A stretch of 64,000 nt of DNA, taken from positions 1,860,001-1,924,000 of the forward strand of contig NZ_CP042382.1 of assembly GCF_007954585.1 (NCBI RefSeq). Direction: 5' to 3'. The stretch is from Pistricoccus aurantiacus. Its GTDB lineage: Bacteria > Pseudomonadota > Gammaproteobacteria > Pseudomonadales > Halomonadaceae. The position numbers and the translations under genes were made by a program. The notes under the pieces were generated by a model. That model did not search any database. It was not told the DNA's origin and was given only the letters and a program-made list of their open reading frames with translations. This document shows positions 36,014 through 43,636 of the stretch, piece by piece; position 1 is the stretch's first letter, and each line of letters opens with the position of its first letter.

Positions 36014-36799
36014 TCAGCGGGTTTGCATGCATTGTCGGGTTTCGCCCAGGAAAACGCCTTCCGGAGCGAAACGCCGCTCGCCGATCTCGATCTCGCCGTT
36101 CGCGTGCCAGGAAACCCAGGTAGTGGCTCGGGTACCGTAGACGTCACCGAGAATGAACGGGGGTGAGAGCCGGCGCTCCAGGGCAAGGCCGACGCCGGTA
36201 TCCGGCAGCCGCGTGGCGTCTTCGATGATGCGATCGTCCCGCATCGTTTCCAGCGCAGCATCTGGCCAGGCGTTTCCGACAAGGCTGGTTTCCAGCCCCT
36301 GACAGGCCTTGAGCAGCTTGGGCCAGGCGGTATCCAGGCTCGCGTTGGAAATCCCGTGCAGCCCCGGGGTGATCCGGCCCAACGCGATTTCTCGATATCC
36401 TCGGTGCAGATGCCAGAGGGCGAGGCCGTTCGCGTCCAGCCGTCCTGCCAACAGATTGAAACCCGCGTAGCGCCGCGCCTCGCTCGCCGCCAGTTCTTCC
36501 AGCCATGTCTCGAGGTCCGCGCATTCAAGCGCGTCGTGTACCAGCTCGCCTCGGCTGGGCGCGTCTGGCGCCACCTCGATACGCGGATCGCGTACGTTGG
36601 TCACCGCCGCCAGGCGACCGCTTCGATGCACCGCCAGCCAGCTGCCGCCGGCCTGCAGATCGCGGCCCCCGAGAATGTCCGGGACGTCCCCCCAGAAATC
36701 CAGCGCCGCCGCGGGCCGAGCATGCTGCTCGTCTCGATTGGCGATCAGGCGCAAAGGCGTGGCGGCACGAGGCCGATAATCGAAAGCGATAAGACACAT
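36014..36799 (-). CDS. NRDE family protein (TANGO2-like)
   Basis: This 261-residue protein begins with the family signature MCLIAFDYRP and contains the name-giving NRDE tetrad in RLIANRDEQHARP. WLAVHRSGRLAAVTNVRDP, GFNLLAGRLDANGLALWH, GISNASLDTAWPKL and the C-terminal ATTWVSWHANG all fit the NRDE/TANGO2 family. The conserved N-terminal Cys2 suggests an Ntn-hydrolase-like fold, but the activity is unknown; eukaryotic TANGO2 affects heme and lipid handling. It is convergent with ptsP, 10 bp apart. The IS element begins about 100 bp upstream of its start codon. Confidence 0.85.
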   Translation of the reverse strand: MCLIAFDYRPRAATPLRLIANRDEQHARPAAALDFWGDVPDILGGRDLQAGGSWLAVHRSGRLAAVTNVRDPRIEVAPDAPSRGELVHDALECADLETWLEELAASEARRYAGFNLLAGRLDANGLALWHLHRGYREIALGRITPGLHGISNASLDTAWPKLLKACQGLETSLVGNAWPDAALETMRDDRIIEDATRLPDTGVGLALERRLSPPFILGDVYGTRATTWVSWHANGEIEIGERRFAPEGVFLGETRQCMQTR

Positions 36800-36915
36800 G
36801 CGCTTACCATACCCAACGGAGCGCGATGTGCAAGAAAGGATGACGCTTCAGATTGACCCTTGGCGCGTTACAGATTACAGTCGGAGCAAGTGACATTATC
36901 GAACATCGCGAAAAA

Positions 36916-36936
36916 CCTCGTACTTCTAGTGCGAGG
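36916..36936. repeat. Left-end subterminal hairpin of the IS element
   Basis: CCTCGTAC and GTGCGAGG pair with one wobble around TTCTA. TnpA recognises such imperfect hairpins as single-stranded DNA. A second, perfect hairpin, GGAGCGC-GAGA-GCGCTCC (36948-36965), abuts the tnpA stop codon and may end tnpA transcription. Confidence 0.6.
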
Positions 36937-36965
36937 ATGGATAGCGAGGAGCGCGAGAGCGCTCC

Positions 36966-37382
36966 CTAGTCCGGCCTCGATTGCTGCTCAATGTATTGTT
37001 TGACCATGCTCAAGGGTGCGCCTCCGACACTTCCCCCAAAGTAGCTTGGGCTCCACAGCGAGTTCTTCCGGTAGGCGAGCTGCACCAGTTCAGGGTGTAG
37101 CAACTTCATCCGTCGGCTGGATACTCCCTTCAAGCTATTCACCAGCTTGGATACCGCCACCTTGGGCGGAAAGTTGACGAGCAGGTGGACGTGGTCGGTT
37201 TCACCGTTGAACTCCTTTAGCTCTGCCTCGAAGTCTCGACACACTCGGTCGAAAAGCAATTCGAGGGATTTGAGATGCGCGCCGGTGAACACCTTGCCCC
37301 GATACTTGGTGACAAAGACCAAGTGGGCATGGAGTTTAAAAACGCAGTGTCTGCCTGTTCTGATAGATTGTTTCGTGTTCAT
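36966..37382 (-). CDS. tnpA: TnpA, IS200/IS605-family Y1 HUH transposase
   Basis: This 138-residue transposase has the HUH motif at residues 64-66 (TDHVHLLV) and the catalytic tyrosine at about residue 130 (MVKQYIEQQ). It begins in the family style with KLHAHLVFVTKYRGKVF. Such enzymes excise and insert single-stranded DNA without target duplication. The ATG at 37382 is the family start; upstream sequence in frame overlaps tnpB. It is full length, with no frameshift visible, so the element may still be mobile. Confidence 0.92.
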   Translation of the reverse strand: MNTKQSIRTGRHCVFKLHAHLVFVTKYRGKVFTGAHLKSLELLFDRVCRDFEAELKEFNGETDHVHLLVNFPPKVAVSKLVNSLKGVSSRRMKLLHPELVQLAYRKNSLWSPSYFGGSVGGAPLSMVKQYIEQQSRPD

Positions 37383-37403
37383 GGACCAAGTATATTCGAA
37401 GGC

Positions 37404-38465
37404 ATGAAACAGACCAAGACCCTCAAGGTTCGAGTGAAGGACAAGCACGCCGCCGAGCTTAACCGCATGGCTCGCGGCGTGAATTTTGTCTGGAACTACC
37501 TCAACGAACTGTCTTCCCGAGCCATGCGGGAGAAAGGGCTGTTTCTGTCTGCCTACGACATGCACCCCTATACCCAGGGGGCCGGCAAGGCCCTCGGCCT
37601 GCACAGCCAGACCTTGCAGTGTGTTGCCGCCGAATACGTCACCCGTCGCAAGCAGTTCAAGAAGACTCGCCTACAGTGGCGCAAGTCCCGGGGCGTGCGT
37701 CGCTCTCTCGGCTGGGTGCCGGTCAATACCGGCGCGGCCAAGTGGAAGAACGGGCAGGTATTCCACAACGGCAGCCATTTCACGGTTTGGGATAGCTACG
37801 GCCTGTCGAAATACAAGTTCCGTGCTGGCAGTTTCAGCGAAGACAGCCGAGGCCGCTGGTACTTCAACGTGGCTGTCGAGGTCGATGTACAGCCATCCGC
37901 GGGACAGGGCGCCGTTGGCATCGACCTGGGCCTGAAGGACGTGGCCACTTGCAGCGACGGCGGAAAGCTGGAAAACAGCCGCTTCTACCGTCGCATGGAA
38001 GACAAGTTGGCGACAGCCCAACGTGCTGGCAACAAGCGCCGGGTCAAGGCGATCCACGCCAAGATCAAGAACCGGCGCAAGGACGCGCAGCACAAGTTTT
38101 CCCGGAAGCTCGTCAGCCAGTACGGCGAAATCGTCGTGGGCGATGTTTCCTCAACCAAACTTGCGAAGACCAAGATGGCCAAAAGCGTCTACGACGCCGG
38201 CTGGTCGCAATTGAAAACGATGCTGGCATATAAATGCGCTCACGCAGGCATCGTCTTCAAGGTCGTTCGCGAAACCAACACCACCCGCGCTTGTTCGTCG
38301 TGCGGCTCGCTTAGTGGGCCGCAGGGCGTCAACGGGTTGCGAGTAAGAGACTGGGAGTGCGGGGAGTGTGGTGTACTCCACGACCGGGACGTGAATGCGG
38401 CCCGGAATATCCTCAGTCTCGGGGCAGGACGTTGCCCTCAAGAAGTTGGAATCCCCGTCCTTTAG
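37404..38465 (+). CDS. tnpB: TnpB, RNA-guided nuclease-like protein with non-canonical RuvC motif
   Basis: This 353-residue protein has an N-terminal helix-turn-helix/WED-like region, a RuvC fold and a zinc ribbon with C297, C300, C319 and C322 (CSSC and CGEC). RuvC-I aspartate is D174 (GIDLGLKD) and RuvC-III is in HDRDVNAARNI (D327/D329). The RuvC-II glutamate, normally in a VxED motif, is glycine here: VVGD at residues 244-247. A glutamate at E290 (VVRETNTT), just before the zinc ribbon, is a candidate replacement; TnpB proteins with relocated RuvC-II glutamates have been reported. The 3' end and right end of the element should also encode the guide (omega) RNA. Confidence 0.9.
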   Translation: MKQTKTLKVRVKDKHAAELNRMARGVNFVWNYLNELSSRAMREKGLFLSAYDMHPYTQGAGKALGLHSQTLQCVAAEYVTRRKQFKKTRLQWRKSRGVRRSLGWVPVNTGAAKWKNGQVFHNGSHFTVWDSYGLSKYKFRAGSFSEDSRGRWYFNVAVEVDVQPSAGQGAVGIDLGLKDVATCSDGGKLENSRFYRRMEDKLATAQRAGNKRRVKAIHAKIKNRRKDAQHKFSRKLVSQYGEIVVGDVSSTKLAKTKMAKSVYDAGWSQLKTMLAYKCAHAGIVFKVVRETNTTRACSSCGSLSGPQGVNGLRVRDWECGECGVLHDRDVNAARNILSLGAGRCPQEVGIPVL

Positions 38466-38485
38466 GGCGGGGAGGACGTCAAAGG
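38430..38485 (+). ncRNA. Predicted 3' part of the TnpB guide (omega) RNA / IS right end
   Basis: In IS200/IS605 elements the guide RNA scaffold covers the tnpB 3' end and the right end, and the guide is the flanking DNA. Here the right-end hairpin (CCCCG...CGGGG around TCCTTTAGGG) directly overlaps the tnpB stop. It is followed by GAGGACGTCAA and then genomic sequence leading into higB. Position is by analogy; the 5' limit is unknown. Confidence 0.4.
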
Positions 38486-38500
38486 AATTGGAACCATGTA

Positions 38501-38779
38501 ATGATCAAAAAAATAAAGCATAAAGGCTTGAAGCGTCTTTATGAGAAGGGACAGCGTCAAGGTGTGCAACCCAACCACGTTGAAGATTTGGAAGACATTC
38601 TGGCAGCGCTGGATGCGGCATCAAATCCTCGGCAAATGAACCTGCCGGGTAACGACTTTCACGAGTTGACAGGCAATCGCAAGGGCTACTATTCGGTGCA
38701 TGTCAATGGCAACTGGGTTGTGACTTTCACGTTCGATGGAGAAGACGCAGATCAAGTCGATTACGAAGATTATCATTGA
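38501..38779 (+). CDS. higB: HigB-like type II toxin (RelE superfamily mRNA interferase)
   Basis: This 92-residue protein fits the HigB/PemK-killer branch of the RelE superfamily. It begins IKKIKHKGLKRLYEKGQRQG, has DILAALDAASNPRQMNLPG and GNRKGYYSVHVNGNWVVTF in the core, and ends DQVDYEDYH. HigB toxins cleave mRNA on the ribosome. The ATG at 38501 is only about 16 bp from the IS right end, so the native promoter has been displaced or replaced. The antitoxin gene follows after an unusually long 113-bp AT-rich gap. Only GGAATTGGAA is available as a ribosome site. Confidence 0.85.
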   Translation: MIKKIKHKGLKRLYEKGQRQGVQPNHVEDLEDILAALDAASNPRQMNLPGNDFHELTGNRKGYYSVHVNGNWVVTFTFDGEDADQVDYEDYH

Positions 38780-38892
38780 TTGAAAGATGTTGCTTGGGGA
38801 GATATCGCAATACGTATATCAAAGCTAACTTCTTTGTTTTAAAAAGAATTTAAACAAGAATTATCAGTTTAAAAATTTAGGAGACTTTAGCC

Positions 38893-39186
38893 ATGGCGAT
38901 GAGAAACCCGCCGCATCCGGGTCGTATACTGCGCCGCCGTATCGTGCCGGCGCTGGGGCTTTCCGTTACGGAATTTTCCAAGAAGCTTGGTATGTCGCGT
39001 AATGCGGTTTCTCGCATTCTGCATGAACATGCCGGCATATCCTCGGACTTCGCCGTTCGGCTCGAGCATGGCGGTATCGGCGAAGCGCGACACTGGCTGG
39101 TCATGCAGGCCAACTACGATCTTTGTCGAGCGCAAAGCCGAGAGCAAAACCATATTCCCAAATTCGCCGCTGCCGATCACGCTTGA
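38893..39186 (+). CDS. higA: HigA-like antitoxin (XRE-family HTH)
   Basis: This 97-residue HTH protein begins NPPHPGRILRRRIVPALGL and has the helix-turn-helix SVTEFSKKLGMSRNAVSRIL with the HigA hallmark HEHAGISSDFAVRLEHGG and MQANYDL. It should bind HigB and repress its own promoter. The ribosome site is AGGAG (38879-38883), nine bases before the ATG. Gene order toxin-antitoxin is normal for higBA. The intact HTH suggests a working antitoxin, now probably also driven by its own AT-rich upstream gap. Confidence 0.88.
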   Translation: MAMRNPPHPGRILRRRIVPALGLSVTEFSKKLGMSRNAVSRILHEHAGISSDFAVRLEHGGIGEARHWLVMQANYDLCRAQSREQNHIPKFAAADHA

Positions 39187-39273
39187 AAGACATGGGACAA
39201 GTCCCGCGCGATGACTTTCCCCGCCTCGCCGCGTAAACTCGTCCCCCGATACGATTTCCGGGAGAGGGCGGGT

Positions 39274-40071
39274 GTGATAACCCTGTTGACCACCTTGGCG
39301 GGTTACCTGCTGTTGGGAGCGATCGCCGGCACCATGGCGGGGATTTTCGGCGTGGGGGGCGGTTTGATCATCGTGCCGGCTCTGGTGTTCGCCTTCGGGA
39401 TACAGGGGGTCGCGCCGGAAGTGACGATGCATCTGGCCATCGGCACCTCCCTGGCGACCATCGTGATCACCAGCGCCTCTTCCGCCTGGGGCCATTTTCA
39501 GCGCGGCAGCGTGCGCCGGGACTGGTTCCTGGCCATGCTGCCGGGGCTGATGCTTGGGGCCATTCTCGGGGTGTTCATCGCCGGCAGCCTGTCCGGCGGC
39601 GTGCTGGGGACGCTTTTCGGCGTTTTCGTCATCGCGGTGGCTCTCAAGATGGCCACGGGAATGGCGCCCAAACCCGGCAGCGTGGAGCCTTCGCGTCCTG
39701 TGATGGGCGTGGCCGGGGGCGTGATCGGCGCGGTATCCGCGCTGTTCGGCATCGGCGGCGGCACCTTGAGCGTGCCCTGGTTTTCCCGCTGCGGCGCGCC
39801 GATGCCCCAGGCGGTGGGCACCTCGTCATCCTGCGGGCTGCCCATCGCGCTGTTCGGCGCTCTGACCTTCATCATCACCGGCTGGGGTGAGCCGCTGTTG
39901 CCGCCCTGGTCCACGGGTTTCGTTTTATGGCCGGCCTTTCTGGGTATCGTGCTGGCCAGCGTGCCTTTCGCCAGGCTTGGCGTGCATCTGGCCCACGTGC
40001 TGTCGGCCCGGGTGCTGCGCCTGGCATTCGCCGCGCTGCTGCTGATCGTCGGGCTGCGGTTCCTTTTGTGA
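39274..40071 (+). CDS. TSUP-family permease (TauE/SafE-like)
   Basis: This protein of 265 residues has seven to eight hydrophobic segments and belongs to the TauE/SafE (DUF81) family. Two homologous halves each carry the glycine-rich motif: GTMAGIFGVGGGLIIVPAL and GAVSALFGIGGGTLSVPWF. Family members export or import small sulfur-containing or organic anions; the substrate here is unknown. GTG 39274 was selected because GGGAGAGGG precedes it; the frame remains open to 39211 without a good ribosome site. In Pseudomonas a TSUP gene also precedes lgt-thyA, supporting orthology. Confidence 0.88.
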   Translation: MITLLTTLAGYLLLGAIAGTMAGIFGVGGGLIIVPALVFAFGIQGVAPEVTMHLAIGTSLATIVITSASSAWGHFQRGSVRRDWFLAMLPGLMLGAILGVFIAGSLSGGVLGTLFGVFVIAVALKMATGMAPKPGSVEPSRPVMGVAGGVIGAVSALFGIGGGTLSVPWFSRCGAPMPQAVGTSSSCGLPIALFGALTFIITGWGEPLLPPWSTGFVLWPAFLGIVLASVPFARLGVHLAHVLSARVLRLAFAALLLIVGLRFLL

Positions 40072-40134
40072 ATCGCTCTTGCAGGCCGCCCGTTTCGCCA
40101 ATCAAGAGTATTAGTCAAGAATCAAGGCTTTCGC

Positions 40135-40944
40135 ATGTTGACCTACCCGAATATCGATCCCGTCGCTATCGCTCTTGGACCCATCAAGGTCCACTGGTAC
40201 GGGCTGATGTACGTGATCAGCTTTATCGTTGCCTGGTGGCTGGGGCGTCGGCGCGCCTGGCGCGTCGGGCTGAGCAATGACGATATCGGCGACCTGATCT
40301 TCTATGTCGCCCTGGGGGTGGTGCTGGGGGGTCGCGCCGGCTACGCCCTGTTCTACGGCACCGAACAGCTGCTGGCCAATCCGCTCTGGCTCTTCATGAT
40401 CTGGGATGGCGGCATGAGCTTTCACGGCGGCCTGATCGGCGTACTGATCGCCGTTTGGCTATTCGCCCGCCGCCGTCGTCTGGGCTTCTTCCAGCTGACG
40501 GATTTCATCGCCCCCATGGTGCCGGTCGGCCTGGGCGCCGGGCGCATCGGCAACTTCATCAATCACGAGCTGCCGGGCCGGGTGACCGAGCTGCCCTGGG
40601 GCATGGTGTTCCCGCAGCTTGGCGGACCGCCGCGCCATCCGTCATCGCTTTACGAGGCGCTACTGGAAGGCCTGGTGCTGTTCATCATCCTGTGGTGGGT
40701 CTCCAGCCGGCCGCGCCGTCGCGGTCTGGTTTCCGGCCTGTTTCTGCTGCTTTACGGCGTGTTTCGCTTCGGCGTGGAGTTCGTCCGCCTGCCGGACCCG
40801 CAGCTGGGTTTCATCGCCTTCGACTGGCTGACCATGGGTATGTTGCTGACATTGCCGATGATGATCGCCGGAATTGCGCTGATTGTCTGGTCTCGTCGCC
40901 AGTCGGTGGATTATCCTCCTGCCAGTGAGCCGCAGCCGGCCTGA
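40135..40944 (+). CDS. lgt: Lgt, prolipoprotein diacylglyceryl transferase
   Basis: This 269-residue inner-membrane enzyme transfers diacylglycerol from phosphatidylglycerol to the lipobox cysteine of prolipoproteins. Signature elements are [45 protein letters not shown] and the Lgt signature [20 protein letters not shown] with the conserved arginine and histidine. The ATG is 135 in line 40135 and matches the family start. The gene is followed by thyA after a short gap; lgt-thyA adjacency is widely conserved in proteobacteria. Confidence 0.96.
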   Translation: MLTYPNIDPVAIALGPIKVHWYGLMYVISFIVAWWLGRRRAWRVGLSNDDIGDLIFYVALGVVLGGRAGYALFYGTEQLLANPLWLFMIWDGGMSFHGGLIGVLIAVWLFARRRRLGFFQLTDFIAPMVPVGLGAGRIGNFINHELPGRVTELPWGMVFPQLGGPPRHPSSLYEALLEGLVLFIILWWVSSRPRRRGLVSGLFLLLYGVFRFGVEFVRLPDPQLGFIAFDWLTMGMLLTLPMMIAGIALIVWSRRQSVDYPPASEPQPA

Positions 40945-40990
40945 AAGCCTGAAACCTTCGTCAAGGCACTCTTTCGTCAAGGTATCCTGT

Positions 40991-41845
40991 ATGACTTCCG
41001 CCCCCGCTATTTCCGATCCCGCCGATGGCGAGAAGCGCAGGCCGGCCCTGGAGCAGCCCTATCTGGATCTGATGCGTCAGGTGCTGGATCACGGTGTGGT
41101 CAAGCACGATCGCACCGGGGTCGGCACCCGCAGCCTGTTCGGCCATCAGATGCGCTTCGATCTGTCCCGGGGCTTCCCGCTGGTGACCACCAAGAAGCTG
41201 CACCTGCGCTCGATCATCCACGAGCTTCTGTGGTTTCTGGGCGGCGACACCAATATCGCCTATCTTCAGGAAAACGGCGTCAGCATCTGGGACGAGTGGG
41301 CGGACGAGCAGGGAGAGCTGGGGCCCGTCTACGGCTATCAATGGCGCAGCTGGCCGGACCCCCGGGGCGGCCATGTCGATCAGATCGCTCGGGTGGTGGA
41401 GCAGATTCACGACAACCCGGACTCCCGCCGTCTGCTGGTTTCCGCCTGGAACCCGGCCCAGGTGGAAGAGATGGCGCTGCCGCCCTGTCACTGCCTGTTT
41501 CAGTTCTACGTCGCCGAAGGGCGGCTTTCCTGTCAGCTCTATCAGCGCAGCGCGGATATCTTTCTCGGCGTGCCCTTCAATATCGCAAGCTATGCGCTGC
41601 TGACCTGCATGGTGGCCCAGGTCTGCGATCTGGCGCCGGGGGAGTTCGTTCACACTCTGGGGGACGCCCATCTCTATCTCAATCATCTGGAACAGGCGCA
41701 GCGGCAGCTTTCCCGCTCGCCGCTCGGCGAGCCGCAGCTGAGATTGAATCCGGACGTTCGCGATCTGTTCGCCTTTCGCTTCGAGGATATCGCCATCGAA
41801 GGCTACGAATCGCATCCGGCGATCAAGGCGGAGGTGGCGGTATGA
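40991..41845 (+). CDS. thyA: Thymidylate synthase
   Basis: This 284-residue enzyme methylates dUMP to dTMP using methylene-tetrahydrofolate. It has [39 protein letters not shown], the catalytic cysteine in [32 protein letters not shown] and [16 protein letters not shown]. About 20 residues at the N-terminus ([20 protein letters not shown]) extend beyond the E. coli start. ATG 40991 is chosen; the open frame begins inside lgt. Its stop overlaps the folA start (ATGA), coupling production of the dihydrofolate-generating and dihydrofolate-reducing enzymes. Confidence 0.96.
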   Translation: MTSAPAISDPADGEKRRPALEQPYLDLMRQVLDHGVVKHDRTGVGTRSLFGHQMRFDLSRGFPLVTTKKLHLRSIIHELLWFLGGDTNIAYLQENGVSIWDEWADEQGELGPVYGYQWRSWPDPRGGHVDQIARVVEQIHDNPDSRRLLVSAWNPAQVEEMALPPCHCLFQFYVAEGRLSCQLYQRSADIFLGVPFNIASYALLTCMVAQVCDLAPGEFVHTLGDAHLYLNHLEQAQRQLSRSPLGEPQLRLNPDVRDLFAFRFEDIAIEGYESHPAIKAEVAV

Positions 41846-42360
41846 GCCAGCTACGCACGCCGGTGGCGATGATCGCCGCGCGCTCCCGCAACGGCGTGAT
41901 CGGCGTCGACAATCAAATGCCCTGGCATCTGCCGGAAGACCTCAGGTTTTTCAAGCGCAAGACCCAGGGCAAGCCTCTGGTGATGGGGCGAAAGACCTTC
42001 GATTCCATCGGCAGGCCGCTTCCCGGTCGCCTGAATATCGTGGTGACCCGCAGCGAAACCTTTCATCCGTCCGGTGTCGAGGTATGTCACGATCTGGAAG
42101 ACGCCCTGGCCCTGGCGGACCAAAGGGCGCTGGAGAGCGGAGCGGAAGAAATCATGGTGATAGGCGGCGCGCAAATCTACACTCAGGCGCTGAGCCTGGC
42201 GCAGCGGCTATATTTGACGGAAATCGCCCTGGAACTCGACGGCGACGCCTGCTTCCCCGCCGTGGATGCCGCCGCCTGGCAAGAAGTGGAGCGCGTGCCC
42301 GGCACCCCGGTCGACGGCCAGCCGGATTACGCCTTCGTGACCTACCGGCGCCGTACCTGA
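41842..42360 (+). CDS. folA: Dihydrofolate reductase
   Basis: This 172-residue enzyme regenerates tetrahydrofolate for ThyA. It has the DHFR motifs [19 protein letters not shown] (with the Met20-loop Trp), [13 protein letters not shown] including the catalytic acid, [17 protein letters not shown] and [12 protein letters not shown]. The start overlaps the thyA stop by four bases. Composition and spacing indicate one transcript with thyA. Nothing in the sequence suggests a plasmid-type trimethoprim-resistant enzyme. Confidence 0.95.
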   Translation: MSQLRTPVAMIAARSRNGVIGVDNQMPWHLPEDLRFFKRKTQGKPLVMGRKTFDSIGRPLPGRLNIVVTRSETFHPSGVEVCHDLEDALALADQRALESGAEEIMVIGGAQIYTQALSLAQRLYLTEIALELDGDACFPAVDAAAWQEVERVPGTPVDGQPDYAFVTYRRRT

Positions 42361-42430
42361 CGAGAGATTGCTCCGTGATACTTGACCGACCTATCGACAT
42401 GGAAAGAACTACCTGCAAGGAGGGCATGCC

Positions 42431-43351
42431 TTGGCCAACGAACGCATGAATGCACTCTTCACTTCCCTGGAGCGGCATGCGCGAGATCGTAGCCTCGAGC
42501 TGCTCGAGGCCCGCCGGCGAATCGCCAGGCTGGAGGCTCGCAACCAGGAACTGGAACGCCACAGCCGCGAGCTGCTGGCACAGATGACTCAACTGGCAGA
42601 GCAGGCCAGAACCACGCGGGCCTCCCTGGCCCCGGCCCGCAGCAAGGGCTTCGCCGCGCTGATGGAGCGCCGCCCGCGCCGCGATCTGCCTTCGGAAACC
42701 TCATCGGCCCCGGAAACGACGACGGAAGACAAGGCGACCTCTGTGGACGAAAGCCAGGCCGCTGCGCCGGTGGCGCCGCTGGCCGAACCGACGCCGCAGT
42801 CACAGCCGGAGGCCATGACCCCGGAAACCGCCACTCAAGACGCGCCGTCTCCCCAGGCGCTGCTGAGTCAGTGGTACCGGCGCTACACGCAAACCTTCTT
42901 CAAGGGCCACACCCGGCCATTGAAGATCGGTATTCATGAAGAGCTGCTGGCCCGGGAACCCTGGCCGGAAAAGCTCGTGCGTCGGGCGCTGGCCTGCTAC
43001 GTGCATCTGCCGCGCTATCTCAAGGCGGTGCGGGAAGGGGCCGAGCGGGTCGGGCTGGACGGCGAGGCCGCCGGCCTGGTCGGCGCCGGGGAAGCGGAGC
43101 ACGCCCGCAAGAAGCTCGAGGAACTGCGCGCCAAGCGCAATGACGCTCAAAAAGCGGCGAAACAGACGGACGCGGCGCCTGCAAGGGCGGCGAAAAGCGA
43201 GCCAGCCGCCCAGCAGCACGAGCCGGTTGGCGCGACGAAGAAATCCCGTCACAGGACCCGCCGGCAAACGAGCAAACCCGAAGCTAAACCCCCGGAGCCG
43301 CAAAGTTTCGAGCAGAAGCTCAGCGCCTTGATCGCCAAGCACCAGAAGTAG
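42431..43351 (+). CDS. ProQ/FinO-domain RNA-binding protein with N-terminal coiled coil
   Basis: The protein has 306 residues in four parts. Residues 5-60 form a charged coiled coil (RDRSLELLEARRRIARLEAR). Residues 65-140 are a Pro/Ala/Glu linker. Residues 145-225 are a ProQ/FinO domain (FFKGHTRPLKIGIHEELL, RRALACYVHLPRYLKAV). The tail is Lys/Arg-rich and ends EQKLSALIAKHQK. ProQ-domain proteins are RNA chaperones for small RNAs. In E. coli ProQ the domain is N-terminal, so the coiled-coil front end is unlike it. The TTG at 42431 is a real start: AAGGAGGG lies about seven bases upstream and no in-frame ATG is as well placed. Confidence 0.85.
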   Translation: MANERMNALFTSLERHARDRSLELLEARRRIARLEARNQELERHSRELLAQMTQLAEQARTTRASLAPARSKGFAALMERRPRRDLPSETSSAPETTTEDKATSVDESQAAAPVAPLAEPTPQSQPEAMTPETATQDAPSPQALLSQWYRRYTQTFFKGHTRPLKIGIHEELLAREPWPEKLVRRALACYVHLPRYLKAVREGAERVGLDGEAAGLVGAGEAEHARKKLEELRAKRNDAQKAAKQTDAAPARAAKSEPAAQQHEPVGATKKSRHRTRRQTSKPEAKPPEPQSFEQKLSALIAKHQK

Positions 43352-43484
43352 CAATTTTTTCGCGGGACGTCGCAAACCACGGTTAAATCAAGGTTTTTTC
43401 GTTCAAACCGGGCTTTGATGGCGTTTTGGTGAAAGGGTTCCAAAAAAAAATTCAAAATAATTTGGAAACAGTGTTTTTTTCTTG

Positions 43485-43513
43485 TTGCGTTCTTAAAAAT
43501 CCCGGTATATGGT
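43485..43513 (+). promoter_or_regulatory. Candidate sigma-70 promoter of the porin gene
   Basis: TTGCGT (43485-43490) and TATGGT (43508-43513) are separated by exactly 17 bp, 124 bp before the porin ATG. The region from 43380 to 43500 is markedly AT-rich, with A and T tracts, consistent with an UP-like element and a long leader. No gene is seen in 43352-43636. Confidence 0.5.
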
Positions 43514-43636
43514 TTCCCTGCGAGCAACGAAAACAACAAGGCCGAGAACCATTACCAAGATACCGGCCGACCCGAAACTGCAGAAAAAACGCAGTAAAAA
43601 CGATCGAAACAGCAAGCTAGTGAAAGGATTACAGCA

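Larger units (their letters stand above)
36900..38485. mobile_element. IS200/IS605-type insertion sequence with divergent tnpA and tnpB
   Basis: The element holds a Y1 transposase (tnpA, minus) and a TnpB nuclease (tnpB, plus) with starts 21 bp apart, the IS608-like divergent layout. Subterminal hairpins mark the two ends. On the left, CCTCGTAC (36916-36923) pairs with GTGCGAGG (36929-36936). On the right, near 38449-38468, CCCCG...CGGGG encloses TCCTTTAGGG. No terminal inverted repeats or target duplications are expected. Exact ends are not resolved: about 36900 on the left and about 38485 on the right. It lies between the NRDE gene and higB. Confidence 0.85.

Noticed and set aside
33865-36528. 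An 887-codon open frame opposite ptsP and the NRDE gene
   Set aside because: It crosses two convincing genes and shows no motif. Long stop-free antisense frames are expected at this GC content.
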